DNA of 17,536 nt from Pseudomonadota bacterium (GCA_023394015.1 JAEXBL010000182.1:1-17536), one strand, 5' to 3'; positions 1 to 8,984 are shown, counted from the stretch's first letter. Made by a program: numbers and translations. Notes: generated by a model from the sequence alone, not told the origin.

Positions 1-2217
1 CCTGAGCCCGCCGCGCCCAAGGCCGCCCCTGAACCCGCCCCCGTGCCGGCCGCTGCCGAGGCGCCCAGCGCCGAGGACGAGGCCGCCCGCGCTCGCGAGC
101 AGGAGGAAAGCCGCCGCAAGGCCCTGGCCGAGGCCGAGGCCATCCGCGCCATGATGAGCGCGCCGCGCAAGGTGCTGGTCGCCAAGAAGCCCGAAGAGCG
201 CAAGGCCGACGAGGCCAAGGGCGCCAAGAGCGCCGCGCAGAAGCCGGCCGGCAGCGGCGCCACGGCGCAAAAGGAAGTCAAGTCCGCCAAGCTGTCGTCC
301 AGCTGGGCCGGCGATCCGGCACGCAAGAAGGGCATTCCCACCCGCGGCGACACCAGCGGCGGCGTGGGCCGTGGCGGCTGGCGCAGCGGCCCGCGTGGCG
401 GCCGCCGCGGCGATCGTGATCGCGGCGAGCGCTCGGCGCCGTCGGCACCGGTGGAGCAGCGCGTGCTCGAGGTGCACGTGCCCGAGACCATCACCGTGGC
501 CGAGCTGGCGCACAAGATGGCGGTGAAGGCGTCCGAGGTCATCAAGACGCTGATGAAGATGGGCCAGATGGTCACCATCAACCAGCCGCTGGACCAGGAC
601 ACGGCCATGATCGTGGTCGAGGAAATGGGCCACACCGCCCTGGTGGCGGCGCTGGACGACCCGGAAGCCTTCACCGACGAGGAAGTGCAGGCGCAGGACG
701 CCGAGGCGCTGCCGCGTCCGCCGGTGGTCACCGTCATGGGCCACGTCGACCACGGCAAGACCTCGCTGCTGGACTACATCCGCCGCGCCAAGGTGGCCGG
801 CGGCGAGGCCGGCGGCATCACCCAGCACATCGGCGCCTACCACGTGGAGACGCCGCGCGGCGTGGTGTCCTTCCTGGATACGCCGGGCCACGAGGCCTTC
901 ACCGCCATGCGCCCCCGCGGCGCGCCCGGCACCGGCATCGTGAGACTGGGGGTGGCCGCCGACGACGGCGTGATGCCGCAGACGCGCGAGGCCATCAAGC
1001 ACGCCAAGGCGGCCGAGGTGCCGATCGTGGTGGCGATCACCAAGTCCGACAAGCCCGAGGCCAACCCCGACAAGGTCAAGGGCGAGCTGGTCAGCGAAGA
1101 GGTGGTGCCCGAGGAATTCGGCGGCGACTCGCCCTTCGTCTCGGTCTCCAGCAAGACCGGGCAGGGCATCGACGAACTGCTGGAGCAGGTGCTGCTGCAG
1201 GCCGAGATGCTGGAGCTGAAGGCGCCGGTCGAGGCCGCCGCCAAGGGCATCGTCATCGAGGCCAGCCTGGACAAGGGCCGCGGCTCGGTGGCCACGGTGC
1301 TGGTGCAGTCCGGCACCCTGAAGGTGGGCGACGTGGTGCTGGCCGGCCAGACCAGCGGCCGCGTGCGCGCCATGCTGGACGAGAACGGCCGCCCGACCAA
1401 GGAAGCCGGCCCCTCGATCCCGGTCGAGATCCAGGGCCTGGGCGACGTGCCGCAGGCCGGCGACGACTTCATGGTGCTGGCCGACGAGCGCCGCGCGCGC
1501 GAGATTGCCACCTACCGCGCCGGCAAGTTCCGCCACACCAAGCTGGCCAAGCAGCAGGCCGCCAAGCTGGAGAACATGTTCGCCGACATGACGGCGGGCG
1601 AGGTCAAGCAGCTGCCCATCATCATCAAGGCCGACGTGCAGGGTTCGCAGGAGGCGCTGTCGCAGTCGCTGATCAAGCTCTCCACCGACGAGGTGAAGGT
1701 GCAGCTGGTGTACGCCGGCGTCGGCGGCATCAGCGAGTCCGACATCAACCTGGCCATCGCCTCCGGCGCCGTGGTCATCGGCTTCAACGTGCGCGCCGAC
1801 GTGGGCGCGCGCAAGCTGGCCGAGGGCAACGACATCGACATCCGCTACTACAGCATCATCTACGACGCCGTGGACGAGCTGAAGACCGCCATGTCCGGCA
1901 TGCTGGCGCCCGAGCAGAAGGAAGAGGTCATCGGCACCGCCGAGATCCGCACCGTGTTCGTGGCCTCGAAGATCGGCACCGTGGCCGGCTCCTACGTCAC
2001 CGACGGCGTGGTGCGCCGCGACGCCCACTTCCGCCTGCTGCGCGACAACGTGGTCATCTACACCGGCGAGATCGAATCGGTCAAGCGCATGAAGGACGAC
2101 GTGCGCGAGGTCAAGGAAGGCTTCGAGTGCGGCATCAAGCTGAAGAACTACAACGACATCAAGGAAGGTGATCAGTTGGAGATCTTCGAGATCAAGGAGA
2201 TTGCGCGCACGCTCTGA
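1..2217 (+). CDS. infB: Translation initiation factor IF-2 (5' end outside window)
   Basis: IF-2 is the GTPase that brings fMet-tRNA to the 30S subunit and promotes subunit joining. The frame is open from base 1, so the true start lies upstream; the GTG at 43 is internal. The visible order is an Ala/Pro/Glu/Lys-rich charged linker (to about nt 330), a Gly/Arg-rich patch (about nt 355-430), an IF-2 N-terminal helical domain (nt 460-680), the G domain and the beta-barrel/C-terminal domains ending at TGA 2215-2217. G1 is GHVDHGKT (nt 739-762) and G3 is DTPGH (nt 877-891). G4 reads TKSD instead of the usual NKxD, and residues coded at nt 907-954 depart from the family pattern (see findings). rbfA and truB follow, the standard nusA-infB-rbfA-truB order. 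Identity is certain; only the N-terminus is missing. Confidence 0.97.
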   Translation, partial: PEPAAPKAAPEPAPVPAAAEAPSAEDEAARAREQEESRRKALAEAEAIRAMMSAPRKVLVAKKPEERKADEAKGAKSAAQKPAGSGATAQKEVKSAKLSSSWAGDPARKKGIPTRGDTSGGVGRGGWRSGPRGGRRGDRDRGERSAPSAPVEQRVLEVHVPETITVAELAHKMAVKASEVIKTLMKMGQMVTINQPLDQDTAMIVVEEMGHTALVAALDDPEAFTDEEVQAQDAEALPRPPVVTVMGHVDHGKTSLLDYIRRAKVAGGEAGGITQHIGAYHVETPRGVVSFLDTPGHEAFTAMRPRGAPGTGIVRLGVAADDGVMPQTREAIKHAKAAEVPIVVAITKSDKPEANPDKVKGELVSEEVVPEEFGGDSPFVSVSSKTGQGIDELLEQVLLQAEMLELKAPVEAAAKGIVIEASLDKGRGSVATVLVQSGTLKVGDVVLAGQTSGRVRAMLDENGRPTKEAGPSIPVEIQGLGDVPQAGDDFMVLADERRAREIATYRAGKFRHTKLAKQQAAKLENMFADMTAGEVKQLPIIIKADVQGSQEALSQSLIKLSTDEVKVQLVYAGVGGISESDINLAIASGAVVIGFNVRADVGARKLAEGNDIDIRYYSIIYDAVDELKTAMSGMLAPEQKEEVIGTAEIRTVFVASKIGTVAGSYVTDGVVRRDAHFRLLRDNVVIYTGEIESVKRMKDDVREVKEGFECGIKLKNYNDIKEGDQLEIFEIKEIARTL

Positions 2218-2361
2218 CCCCATGACTGCGCTGCGCGCATGACCTCGCCGCTGCGCGGCGTCGATGACAGATGACAAAGGCCGGCCCGTGGCGGCGGCCT
2301 CGTCATTTGTCATAGGTCGGCGAAGCCGCCGTCATTCGTCATGGAGATCGTGCCCGTCCAT
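2218..2361. repeat. infB-rbfA spacer with eight GTCAT/ATGAC pentamers forming inverted repeats
   Basis: ATGAC occurs at 2222, 2239, 2264 and 2271, and its complement GTCAT at 2302, 2309, 2331 and 2338. All left-hand copies point one way and all right-hand copies the other. Three pairs have the form GTCAT-YY-GTCAT with 7-base periodicity (2264-2275 on the minus strand, 2302-2313 and 2331-2342 on the plus strand). Arms 2264-2283 and 2295-2313 pair almost completely into a long stem. Smaller hairpins are visible at 2246-2260 (CGCCG, loop, CGGCG) and 2318-2328 (CGGC-GAA-GCCG). No T-run follows, so this is not a typical intrinsic terminator. It could be a REP-like element or an RNA-processing site. 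Confidence 0.7.
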
Positions 2362-2739
2362 ATGGCTCGAAAAAGCAATGTTCCCCACCGCGGCTACCGC
2401 GTCGCCGCCCAGATCCAGCGCGATCTGGCGGAGCTGATCGCGCGCGAGCTGAAGGACCCGCGGGTGGGCATGGTCACGCTGAACGCCGTGGAGGTGACGC
2501 CCGACTACGCGCACGCCAAGGTGTTCTTCAGCCTGCTCACCGGCGATCCGGCCGAGACCGAGGCCGCGCTGAACCACGCCGCCGGCCACCTGCGCAACGG
2601 CCTGTTCAAGCGCCTGCACATCCACACCGTGCCCACGCTGCACTTCATCTTCGACCGTACCACCGAGCGCGCGGCCGACATGAACGCGCTGATCGCCAAG
2701 GCGATTGCCTCGCGCTCCAAGGACGACGACACGCCATGA
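2362..2739 (+). CDS. rbfA: 30S ribosome-binding factor RbfA
   Basis: RbfA is a small KH-fold protein that binds the immature 30S subunit near the 5' end of 16S rRNA and is needed for late maturation and cold adaptation. The 125-residue product begins [15 protein letters not shown] and contains the family stretch [20 protein letters not shown] near the N-terminus, then [12 protein letters not shown] and [13 protein letters not shown]. An in-frame ATG at 2341 would add seven residues, but it lies inside the last GTCAT repeat and family members begin close to MA-RKS, so I chose 2362. No good Shine-Dalgarno precedes either start (GGAG at 2343-2346 is about 15 bases upstream of 2362). Its stop overlaps the truB start by 4 bases (ATGA, 2736-2739), which suggests translational coupling. 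Confidence 0.94.
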   Translation: MARKSNVPHRGYRVAAQIQRDLAELIARELKDPRVGMVTLNAVEVTPDYAHAKVFFSLLTGDPAETEAALNHAAGHLRNGLFKRLHIHTVPTLHFIFDRTTERAADMNALIAKAIASRSKDDDTP

Positions 2740-3713
2740 CCACGGCTGCTCCTCGTGCACGGGTGCAGCGGCGCCCGGTGCATGGGGTGCTGCTGCTCGA
2801 CAAGCCGCTCGGCCTGTCCAGCAACCAGGCGCTGCAAAAGGCCAAGTGGCTGCTGCGCGCCGAAAAGGCGGGCCACACCGGCACGCTCGATCCGCTGGCC
2901 AGCGGCGTGCTGCCGCTGTGCTTTGGCGCCGCCACCAAGTTCAGCGGCCTGCACCTGGATGCCGACAAGCGCTACGAGGCCACGCTGCAACTGGGCGTGA
3001 GCACCACCACCGGCGATGCCGAGGGCGAGGTGATCGAGCGCCGCCCGGTGCCCGTCATCGACGCGGCGCAACTGGAGGCCGTGCGCCAGCGCTTTCTGGG
3101 CCGCATCACCCAGGTGCCGCCCATGCACAGCGCGCTGAAGAAGGACGGCAAGGCACTGTACGAGTACGCCCGCGCCGGCATCGAGGTCGAGCGCACGCCG
3201 CGCGAGGTGTGGATTCATGCCTTGAACCTGGCGCTAGAGCCTGCGGATCAGGCGCCGAGCGCTATCAAAATAGAAGTGAGCTGCAGCAAGGGCACCTACA
3301 TCCGCACCCTGGGCGAGGACATCGGCCAGGCCCTGGGCTGCGGCGGCCACCTGACGCGCCTGCGCCGCACCGCCACCGGGCCGTTCACGGCTCAGCAGTG
3401 CATCACACTTGAACAACTTGAAGCGCTGGACGAGCCGCAGCGCATCGCGCAGCTCAAGCCCCCCGAGGCGCTGCTGCCCGATCACACCGCCGTCACGCTG
3501 GCCGGCGACGATGCGGGGCGTTTCCTGAGCGGCATGCGCCGCCGCGGCCCCTGGCCCGATGCGGCCCAGGTGGCGGTGTTCGGCGAGCAGCCCCGCGCGC
3601 TGCTGGGCACCGCCCACATCAAGGCAGGCGAGCTGATTCCCGTGCGCCTGCTCAGCCCGATCGAGATCGGCCAGATCCTGCAAGCTGCGCCGCCCGGCGC
3701 GACCGACCACTGA
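2736..3713 (+). CDS. truB: tRNA pseudouridine(55) synthase TruB
   Basis: TruB converts U55 of the tRNA T-loop to pseudouridine and also acts as a tRNA-folding chaperone. The 325-residue protein has the family hallmarks: [14 protein letters not shown] (residues 17-30), the catalytic loop [16 protein letters not shown] (46-61) with catalytic Asp52, the conserved active-site Tyr80 in [10 protein letters not shown], and [15 protein letters not shown] near residues 184-198. The last 90 or so residues look like the PUA-like C-terminal domain. The start overlaps the rbfA stop. Oddity: codons at 3231-3275 include CTA and ATA, rare in this GC-rich genome, in a segment that resembles an intergenic repeat (see findings). 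Frame and hallmarks on both sides are intact, so the gene appears functional. Confidence 0.97.
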   Translation: MTTAAPRARVQRRPVHGVLLLDKPLGLSSNQALQKAKWLLRAEKAGHTGTLDPLASGVLPLCFGAATKFSGLHLDADKRYEATLQLGVSTTTGDAEGEVIERRPVPVIDAAQLEAVRQRFLGRITQVPPMHSALKKDGKALYEYARAGIEVERTPREVWIHALNLALEPADQAPSAIKIEVSCSKGTYIRTLGEDIGQALGCGGHLTRLRRTATGPFTAQQCITLEQLEALDEPQRIAQLKPPEALLPDHTAVTLAGDDAGRFLSGMRRRGPWPDAAQVAVFGEQPRALLGTAHIKAGELIPVRLLSPIEIGQILQAAPPGATDH

Positions 3714-3733
3714 ACAAACACCACTGAAGCACC

Positions 3734-5566
3734 ATGAGCCAACCCATTCGCAACATCGCCATCATTGCCCACGTCGACCACGGCAAGACCACCATGGTCG
3801 ACCAACTGCTGCGTCACAGCGGCACCTTCCGCAGCAACGAGAAGGTGGACGAGCGCGTGATGGACAACGACGCCATCGAGAAAGAGCGCGGCATCACCAT
3901 CCTGGCCAAGAACTGCGCCGTGTCCTGGCAGGGCACGCACATCAACATCGTCGACACGCCCGGCCACGCCGACTTCGGTGGCGAGGTCGAGCGCGCGCTG
4001 TCCATGGTCGATGGCGTGGTGCTGCTGATCGACGCGCAGGAAGGCCCCATGCCGCAGACGCGCTTCGTCACCAAGAAGGCGCTGGCGCTGGGCCTCAAGC
4101 CCATCGTCGTCGTCAACAAGGTCGACAAGCCCGGCGCGCGGCCCGACTACGTGATCAACGCCGCGTTCGACCTGTTCGACAAGCTGGGCGCCAGCGACGA
4201 GCAGCTCGACTTTCCGGTGGTCTACGCCAGCGGCCTGAACGGCTGGACCTCGCTGACCGAGGGCGAGCCGGGCGAGCAGTGGGGCGACGACATGAGCGCG
4301 CTGTTCGAGACCATCGTGACGCACGTGCCGGCGCACCAGGGCGATGCGCAGGCACCGTTGCAGCTGCAGATTTCATCGCTCGACTATTCCACCTTCGTCG
4401 GCCGCATCGGCGTGGGCCGCATCAACGCCGGCACGCTCAAGCCCGCCATGGACGTGCTGGTGATGGAAGGCCCCGAGGGCAAGCGCTACAAGGGCCGCGT
4501 CAACCAGGTGCTGAAGTTCGAGGGCCTGGAGCGCGTGCAGGCCACCGAGGCCGGCCCAGGCGACATCGTGCTGGTCAACGGCATCGAGGACCTGGGCATC
4601 GGCGTCACCCTGACCGACCCGGCCAAGCCGCAGCCGCTGCCCATGCTGCGCATCGACGAGCCGACGCTGACCATGAACTTCTGCGTCAACACCAGCCCGC
4701 TGGCCGGGCGCGAGGGCAAGTTCGTCACCAGCCGCCAGCTCTGGGACCGCCTGCAGAAAGAGCTGCAAAGCAACGTCGCCCTGCGCGTGCAGGAGACCGC
4801 GCAGGAAGGCGTGTTCGAGGTCTCCGGCCGTGGCGAGCTGCACCTCACGATCCTGCTGGAGAACATGCGCCGCGAAGGCTACGAGCTGGCCGTGGGCAAG
4901 CCGCGCGTGGTGTTCAAGGAGGTGGACGGCGAGCGCCACGAGCCGATCGAGCTGCTGACAGTGGACATCGAGGAAGACCACCAGGGCGGCGTGATGCAGG
5001 CCCTGGGCGAGCGCAAGGGCGAGCTGGTGCACATGGAAAGCGATGGCCGCGGGCGCGTGCGGCTGGAGTACCGCATTCCGGCGCGCGGTCTGATCGGCTT
5101 TCAGAACGAATTCCTCAACCTGACGCGCGGCACGGGCCTGGCCAGCAACATCTTCGACGGCTACGAGCCCTACCGCGGCGAGATCGCCAGCCGCAAGAAC
5201 GGCGTGCTGGTCAGCATGGACGACGGCGAGATCGTCACCTACGCGCTGGGCAAGCTGGACGACCGCGGCCGCATGTTCGTCAAGCCGGGCGACCCGGTGT
5301 ACGAGGGCATGATCGTCGGCATCCACAGCCGCGACAACGACATCGTCGTCAACGCCGTGCGCACCAAGCAGCTCACCAACTTCCGTGTCAGCGGCAAGGA
5401 AGACGCCATCAAGATCACGCCGCCGATCATCCTGACGCTGGAATACGCGGTCGAGTTCATCGAGGACGACGAACTGGTCGAGATCACCCCCAAGAGCATC
5501 CGCCTGCGCAAGCGCTTTCTGAAGGAACACGAGCGCAAGCGCGCCAGCCGCGAGGCCAGCGCCTGA
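3734..5566 (+). CDS. typA: Ribosome-associated GTPase TypA/BipA
   Basis: TypA/BipA is an EF-G-like translational GTPase that binds the 70S/50S ribosome and supports 50S assembly, stress and low-temperature growth. The 610-residue length is normal for the family. Visible motifs are G1 AHVDHGKT (residues 12-19), the switch-I region [11 protein letters not shown] (50-60), G3 DTPGH (74-78) and G4 NKVD (128-131). These are followed by EF-Tu-domain-2-like, EF-G-like and TypA-specific C-terminal parts, the last containing [11 protein letters not shown] and the conserved NVALRV and SGRGELHL stretches. It starts 20 bases after truB with only a weak GAAG ribosome-binding site, and may share the upstream operon transcript. 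No anomalies were seen. Confidence 0.97.
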   Translation: MSQPIRNIAIIAHVDHGKTTMVDQLLRHSGTFRSNEKVDERVMDNDAIEKERGITILAKNCAVSWQGTHINIVDTPGHADFGGEVERALSMVDGVVLLIDAQEGPMPQTRFVTKKALALGLKPIVVVNKVDKPGARPDYVINAAFDLFDKLGASDEQLDFPVVYASGLNGWTSLTEGEPGEQWGDDMSALFETIVTHVPAHQGDAQAPLQLQISSLDYSTFVGRIGVGRINAGTLKPAMDVLVMEGPEGKRYKGRVNQVLKFEGLERVQATEAGPGDIVLVNGIEDLGIGVTLTDPAKPQPLPMLRIDEPTLTMNFCVNTSPLAGREGKFVTSRQLWDRLQKELQSNVALRVQETAQEGVFEVSGRGELHLTILLENMRREGYELAVGKPRVVFKEVDGERHEPIELLTVDIEEDHQGGVMQALGERKGELVHMESDGRGRVRLEYRIPARGLIGFQNEFLNLTRGTGLASNIFDGYEPYRGEIASRKNGVLVSMDDGEIVTYALGKLDDRGRMFVKPGDPVYEGMIVGIHSRDNDIVVNAVRTKQLTNFRVSGKEDAIKITPPIILTLEYAVEFIEDDELVEITPKSIRLRKRFLKEHERKRASREASA

Positions 5567-5580
5567 GCGCGGCGCCAGCC

Positions 5581-6549
5581 ATGCACGCCGACCGTCCCGC
5601 CTGGTCCCACGCCCGCGCGGCGTGGACGATGGTGCTGGCCACGCTGCTGTGGTCCACCGCCGGCGTGGTGACGCGCCAGCTGCAGGTGGCGCAGGGTTTC
5701 GAGGTGACGTTCTGGCGCAGCTTCTTCAACGCCGCGTCGCTGCTCGTGATCCTGCCGCTGTGGCAGGGGCCGGGCGTGTTCGCACGGCTGCCGTGGCGGC
5801 GCGGCAGCTTCTGGTTGTCGGGGCTGTGCTGGGCGGTGATGTTCACCGCCTTCATGGTGGCGCTGACCATGACCGGCGTGGCGCGCGTGCTCGTGACGAT
5901 GGCGCTGGGCCCGCTGCTGACGGCGCTCCTGGCGCGCGTGGTCACCGGGCACCGGCTGCCGGCGCGCACCTGGGCGGCCATCGTGGCGGCGGGCGCCGGC
6001 ATGGCGTGGATGTTCGCCGGCCAGCTGGGCGGCGCCACCAGCGGCCGCGAGTGGCTGGGCTCGCTGATCGCGCTGGGCGTGCCGATGGCCGCGGCGGTGA
6101 ACTGGACGGTGGTGCAGCGCAGCCAGGCGCAGGGCGAGCCGATCGACCTGGTGCCGGCGGTGCTGCTGGGCGCGCTGCTGTCTTGCGCCGTCACGCTGCC
6201 GCTGGCCTGGCCGTTGCAGGCCAGTGGGCCTGATCTGGGCTGGCTGGCCTTTCTGGGCTTGACGCAACTGGCCATGCCCTGCGTGCTGGCGGTGCTGGCG
6301 GCGCGCGTGCTGCCGGCCGCCGAGGTGTCGCTGCTGGGCCTGCTGGAGGTGGTGTTCGGCATTGGCTTGGTGTGGCTGATCGTCGGCGAGGCGCCACGGC
6401 CCGAGGTGCAGGCCGGCGGCTCGCTGGTCGTGGGCGCCTTGCTGGCCAATGAATGGCTGGGCTGGCGCGCCGCGCGGCGGGTGCCGGCGGGGGCGGCGGC
6501 AACGGCCGAAGAGGCGGCCACCGAGCCCGCACCGCTCGGCCCGGCCTGA
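5581..6549 (+). CDS. DMT-superfamily (EamA-type) permease
   Basis: This 322-residue inner-membrane protein looks like an EamA/DMT transporter. It has about ten hydrophobic segments in two five-helix halves, with the first half opening on LATLLWSTAGVVTRQL (about residues 19-34), typical of the family's first helix. Short charged loops such as RLPWRRG separate the segments. The C-terminal tail (about residues 300-322) is Ala/Glu-rich and probably cytoplasmic. The substrate cannot be told from sequence; family members export amino acids or other metabolites. It begins 14 bases after typA without a clear ribosome-binding site, so it may be translated from the same transcript. The reading frame stays open far upstream through typA; I took the first ATG after the typA stop, which directly precedes the first membrane helix. 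Confidence 0.85.
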   Translation: MHADRPAWSHARAAWTMVLATLLWSTAGVVTRQLQVAQGFEVTFWRSFFNAASLLVILPLWQGPGVFARLPWRRGSFWLSGLCWAVMFTAFMVALTMTGVARVLVTMALGPLLTALLARVVTGHRLPARTWAAIVAAGAGMAWMFAGQLGGATSGREWLGSLIALGVPMAAAVNWTVVQRSQAQGEPIDLVPAVLLGALLSCAVTLPLAWPLQASGPDLGWLAFLGLTQLAMPCVLAVLAARVLPAAEVSLLGLLEVVFGIGLVWLIVGEAPRPEVQAGGSLVVGALLANEWLGWRAARRVPAGAAATAEEAATEPAPLGPA

Positions 6550-6671
6550 GCCCATGGCCGTCGCGCAGGCGACGATTGGCGTGCCGAAACGGTCTGCAGC
6601 GCCCTGCCGGTGAGCGCAGGCAGCTATCATTTTCGATATGATGGCCTGAACATCCCGACCCCATCAACAGC
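6550..6671. promoter_or_regulatory. EamA-crotonase spacer with small hairpin and possible -10
   Basis: CGTCGC (6559-6564), loop GCAG, GCGACG (6569-6574) forms a 6-bp stem just after the permease stop, without a following T-run. Further on, TATGAT (6637-6642) matches a sigma-70 -10 box at five of six bases, about 30 bases before the crotonase ATG. I see no convincing -35 box at the right spacing, so promoter activity is only a possibility. Confidence 0.3.
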
Positions 6672-7805
6672 ATGCGCAACGACATTTCCCAGCCCACCCC
6701 TCTCGTCATCACCGAACGCACGCCCGGCGGCCTGGGCCTGATCACGCTGAACCGCCCGCAGGCGCTGAATGCCTTGTCGCTGGCCATGATCCGCGCGCTG
6801 ACGCAGGCGCTGCGCGCGTGGCAGCACGACGCCGGCGTCAAGGCGGTGGCGATTCGCGGCATGGGCAAGGCCAAGGCGGGCGAGGAGGGCTTTGCGCCCT
6901 TTGGCGCCTTCTGCGCCGGCGGCGACATCCGTTTCTTCCACCAGGCGGCGCTGGCGGGCGATGCGGCGCTGGGCGAGTTCTTCACCGAGGAATACGCGCT
7001 CAACCACCTGATCCACCGCTACGGCAAGCCCTACATCGCCTTCATGGACGGCATCGTCATGGGCGGCGGCATGGGCTTGAGTCAGGGTGCGGCGCTGCGC
7101 GTGGTGACCGAGCGCACCCGGATGGCCATGCCCGAAACCCGCATCGGCCTGTTCCCCGACGTGGGCGGCGGCTGGTTCTTGAGCCGCACGCCGGGCCACC
7201 TGGGCGAATACCTGGCGCTCACCGGCCACGTGCTGAAGGGCGATGCCGCGGTGCCCGCCGGGCTGGCCGATGGCTGCGTGGCATCCGCCGAGCTGCCGGC
7301 CCTCTGGGAGCACCTGGCCGATACCGCATGGGACAGCGGCATGGCCGTGCAGCATTGGCTAGCGTCGCGTTTTACGGCGGTTGGCGCCGACCAGATCAGC
7401 GACAAAAGCCACATCGACCATTTTTTCAGCCTGCCTGGCGTGCCCGCCATCGTGGCCGCCCTGGAGTCGGCCGACAGCGATTGGGCGCGCCACACCGCGG
7501 AGGAGCTGCGCACCCGCTCGCCGCTGATGCTGCACGTGACGCTGGAGCAGATTCGCCGCGCGCGCCACATGGGCCTGGCCGACGAGCTGCGCATGGAGCG
7601 CGACCTGGTGCACCACTGCTTTCACCTGCGCAGCGGCCGCGACAGCGAGACGGTGGAAGGTATCCGCGCGCTGGCCGTGGACAAGGACCACCAGCCGCGC
7701 TGGAACCCCGCGCGCATCGAGGACATCACGCCGGAGATGGTGGCGCCGTTCTTCGTCAGCCCCTGGGCGCCGGCCGCGCACCCGCTGGCGGGGCTTGAGG
7801 ATTAG
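6672..7805 (+). CDS. Enoyl-CoA hydratase/isomerase family protein, 3-hydroxyisobutyryl-CoA-hydrolase type
   Basis: This 377-residue cytosolic enzyme has a crotonase fold. Oxyanion-hole segments are FCAGGDIR (residues 80-87) and GIVMGGGMGLS (127-137). PETRIGLFPDVGG (154-166) carries the Glu and Asp residues typical of 3-hydroxyisobutyryl-CoA hydrolase (valine breakdown) rather than of classical enoyl-CoA hydratases. The length and the C-terminal extension after about residue 230, including RSPLMLHVTLEQIRRA and MERDLVHHC, also fit the HIBYL-CoA hydrolase (ECH_2) branch. A small insert, GKAKAGEEGFAPFG (65-78), lies in the loop before the first oxyanion segment. Neighbours give no pathway context, so substrate is inferred from subfamily only. 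The start ATG has no visible Shine-Dalgarno. The gene ends 27 bases before a strong terminator. Confidence 0.85.
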   Translation: MRNDISQPTPLVITERTPGGLGLITLNRPQALNALSLAMIRALTQALRAWQHDAGVKAVAIRGMGKAKAGEEGFAPFGAFCAGGDIRFFHQAALAGDAALGEFFTEEYALNHLIHRYGKPYIAFMDGIVMGGGMGLSQGAALRVVTERTRMAMPETRIGLFPDVGGGWFLSRTPGHLGEYLALTGHVLKGDAAVPAGLADGCVASAELPALWEHLADTAWDSGMAVQHWLASRFTAVGADQISDKSHIDHFFSLPGVPAIVAALESADSDWARHTAEELRTRSPLMLHVTLEQIRRARHMGLADELRMERDLVHHCFHLRSGRDSETVEGIRALAVDKDHQPRWNPARIEDITPEMVAPFFVSPWAPAAHPLAGLED

Positions 7806-7832
7806 CCGGCAGCGGCTGGACCCCTGGCCAAT

Positions 7833-7862
7833 AAAAAAGCCGTGGCATGCCACGGCTTTTTT
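7833..7862. terminator. Bidirectional intrinsic terminator
   Basis: An 18-base perfect palindrome, GCCGTGGCATGCCACGGC (7839-7856), is preceded by six A and followed by six T. It therefore reads as a Rho-independent terminator on both strands. It lies exactly between the plus-strand crotonase gene and the minus-strand lipoprotein gene, so one structure can end both converging transcripts. Confidence 0.95.
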
Positions 7863-7901
7863 GCGGTTGGGGCAGGGCGCCCCGTTCACGGCGTCGGTCT
7901 T

Positions 7902-8312
7902 TCAGGGCCTGGCCAGCTTCCAGTTGCCGCCCACGCCGTCACCCAGGCGGTCGCCGGCCTTGGTGTCCTTGGCGTAGTAGTACAGCGGCTTGCCCTTGAA
8001 GGCCCACTGCTTGCTGCCGTCGGCGCGGGTGATGATGGTGTAGTCGCCCAGTGGCACGGCGGTCGGGGCCACGCCCAGCGGCGGCCAGTTGGCGGCGCAG
8101 GCATCGACGCAGGTGGATTGGCCGCTGCCGGCCACGTCCTTGGCGAACACGTACAGCGTGCGACCGTCGGGGCCGATCAGCGTGCCGTCGGCGGCCTGGG
8201 TCAGGGTGCTGGGCTTGGCGCCGGCGGCCGGCGCGCTGGTCTTGGTGCTGGTGCCGCAGGCGGCCAGCAGCGTGGCGGCGGCCAGGGCAGCGGTCAGTGT
8301 CTTGAGGTTCAT
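7902..8312 (-). CDS. Small lipoprotein with secreted repeats of unknown function (Lipoprotein_15/PF03640 style)
   Basis: The 136-residue product starts with a lipoprotein signal peptide whose lipobox LAAC places the lipidated Cys at residue 19. The +2 residue is Gly, so outer-membrane sorting is expected. After a short Ala/Ser/Thr linker come two related repeats: DGTLIGPDGRTLYVFAKD with a Cys pair in STCVDACAANWPPL, and DGSKQWAFKGKPLYYYAKD followed by GDRLGDGVGGNWKL. This paired pattern is the family hallmark; its biochemical role is unknown. A strong Shine-Dalgarno (AAGAGGAG, complement of 8320-8327) sits 7 bases before the ATG and fixes the start. It lies 117 bases downstream of smpB on the same strand and ends at the shared terminator. 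Confidence 0.88.
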   Translation of the reverse strand: MNLKTLTAALAAATLLAACGTSTKTSAPAAGAKPSTLTQAADGTLIGPDGRTLYVFAKDVAGSGQSTCVDACAANWPPLGVAPTAVPLGDYTIITRADGSKQWAFKGKPLYYYAKDTKAGDRLGDGVGGNWKLARP

Positions 8313-8347
8313 GCGGGGGCTCCTCTTGCGAAGTGGACAACCCGATC

Positions 8348-8353
8348 AGTGTA
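8348..8353 (-). promoter_or_regulatory. Possible -10 box for the lipoprotein gene
   Basis: The minus strand reads TACACT here, four of six matches to the sigma-70 -10 consensus, about 35 bases before the lipoprotein ATG and within the smpB-lipoprotein gap. No good -35 box is present at 16-18 bases, so this is weak. Confidence 0.3.
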
Positions 8354-8429
8354 GTGCAGCCCTTTGCGCCGGCCGTGTGGGACAACAGGCCGTGTGGCAT
8401 GACGGCTGAGAGCCCAGCCAAGCCGTGCT

Positions 8430-8909
8430 TCACTTCAGGCGCTGCTTCATGGCGCGCTCCACCTCGCGCTTGCCCTCGCGTTCCTTGATGGTGTGGCGCT
8501 TGTCGTGCGTGGCCTTGCCCTTGGCCAGGGCGATTTCGCACTTCACGCGGCGGTCCTTCCAGTACAGCTTGAGCGGCACCAGGGTGTAGCCCTTTTGCTC
8601 CACCTTGCCGATCAGGCGGCGGATTTCGTCGGCCTTCATCAGCAGCTTCTTGGTGCGCGCGGCGTCGGGCCGGATGTGGGTGCTGGCGGTGCCCAGGGGG
8701 TTGATCTGGCAGCCGATGACGAACAGCTCGCCGTCGCGGATCACCACATAGCCGTCGGTCAGTTGCGCCTTGCCGGCGCGCAGCGACTTCACCTCCCAGC
8801 CTTCCAGCACGATGCCGGCCTCGAAGCGCTCTTCGAAGAAGTAATTGAACGCGGCCTTCTTGTTTTCGGCGATGACCGGGTTCGTGGATTTGCTTTTTTT
8901 CGTGGCCAT
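8430..8909 (-). CDS. smpB: SsrA (tmRNA)-binding protein SmpB
   Basis: SmpB binds tmRNA and delivers it to stalled ribosomes for trans-translation. The 159-residue product shows the whole family pattern: [45 protein letters not shown], the conserved [17 protein letters not shown], and the basic C-terminal tail with [21 protein letters not shown], which inserts into the ribosomal mRNA channel. I chose the ATG at 8909 (MATKKSKS), which matches the usual family start. The frame also contains ATGs at 8918 and 8993, but these add residues of no family character. No clear Shine-Dalgarno precedes any of them. It is divergent from ratA, a common arrangement in proteobacteria. Confidence 0.95.
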   Translation of the reverse strand: MATKKSKSTNPVIAENKKAAFNYFFEERFEAGIVLEGWEVKSLRAGKAQLTDGYVVIRDGELFVIGCQINPLGTASTHIRPDAARTKKLLMKADEIRRLIGKVEQKGYTLVPLKLYWKDRRVKCEIALAKGKATHDKRHTIKEREGKREVERAMKQRLK

Positions 8910-8921
8910 CCGGGACATATG

Positions 8922-8938
8922 AAGCGCCTGTGGCGCTT
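8922..8938. repeat. Perfect 7-bp inverted repeat in the smpB/ratA divergent region
   Basis: AAGCGCC (8922-8928), loop TGT, GGCGCTT (8932-8938) is a perfect hairpin followed by two more T on the plus strand. It lies 13 bases upstream of the smpB ATG on the other strand, so it would sit in the smpB leader RNA or upstream region. It could be a weak terminator, a leader structure or an operator. Confidence 0.5.
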
Positions 8939-8978
8939 TTGCAAGCTCCGCGCAGCGGCATCGGCGTGGCGCCGTGCC

Positions 8979-8984
8979 TAAAAT
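8979..8984 (+). promoter_or_regulatory. Probable -10 box for ratA-rnfH
   Basis: TAAAAT matches the sigma-70 -10 consensus at five of six bases and is the most AT-rich hexamer in the divergent spacer. It lies 20 bases before the ratA ATG, implying a 5' leader of only about 14 bases. No Shine-Dalgarno is visible in that leader. A matching -35 is not evident. Confidence 0.45.

Noticed and set aside
4373..5530. Long minus-strand frame opposite typA
   Set aside because: Low-complexity His/Ala/Asp/Val composition typical of antisense in GC-rich DNA, with no start signal or family motif.
4279..5580. Upstream in-frame extension of the EamA permease through the typA gene
   Set aside because: The extension is Arg/Pro/Ala-rich and lies out of frame over the unmistakable TypA sequence. 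The membrane protein starts naturally at 5581.
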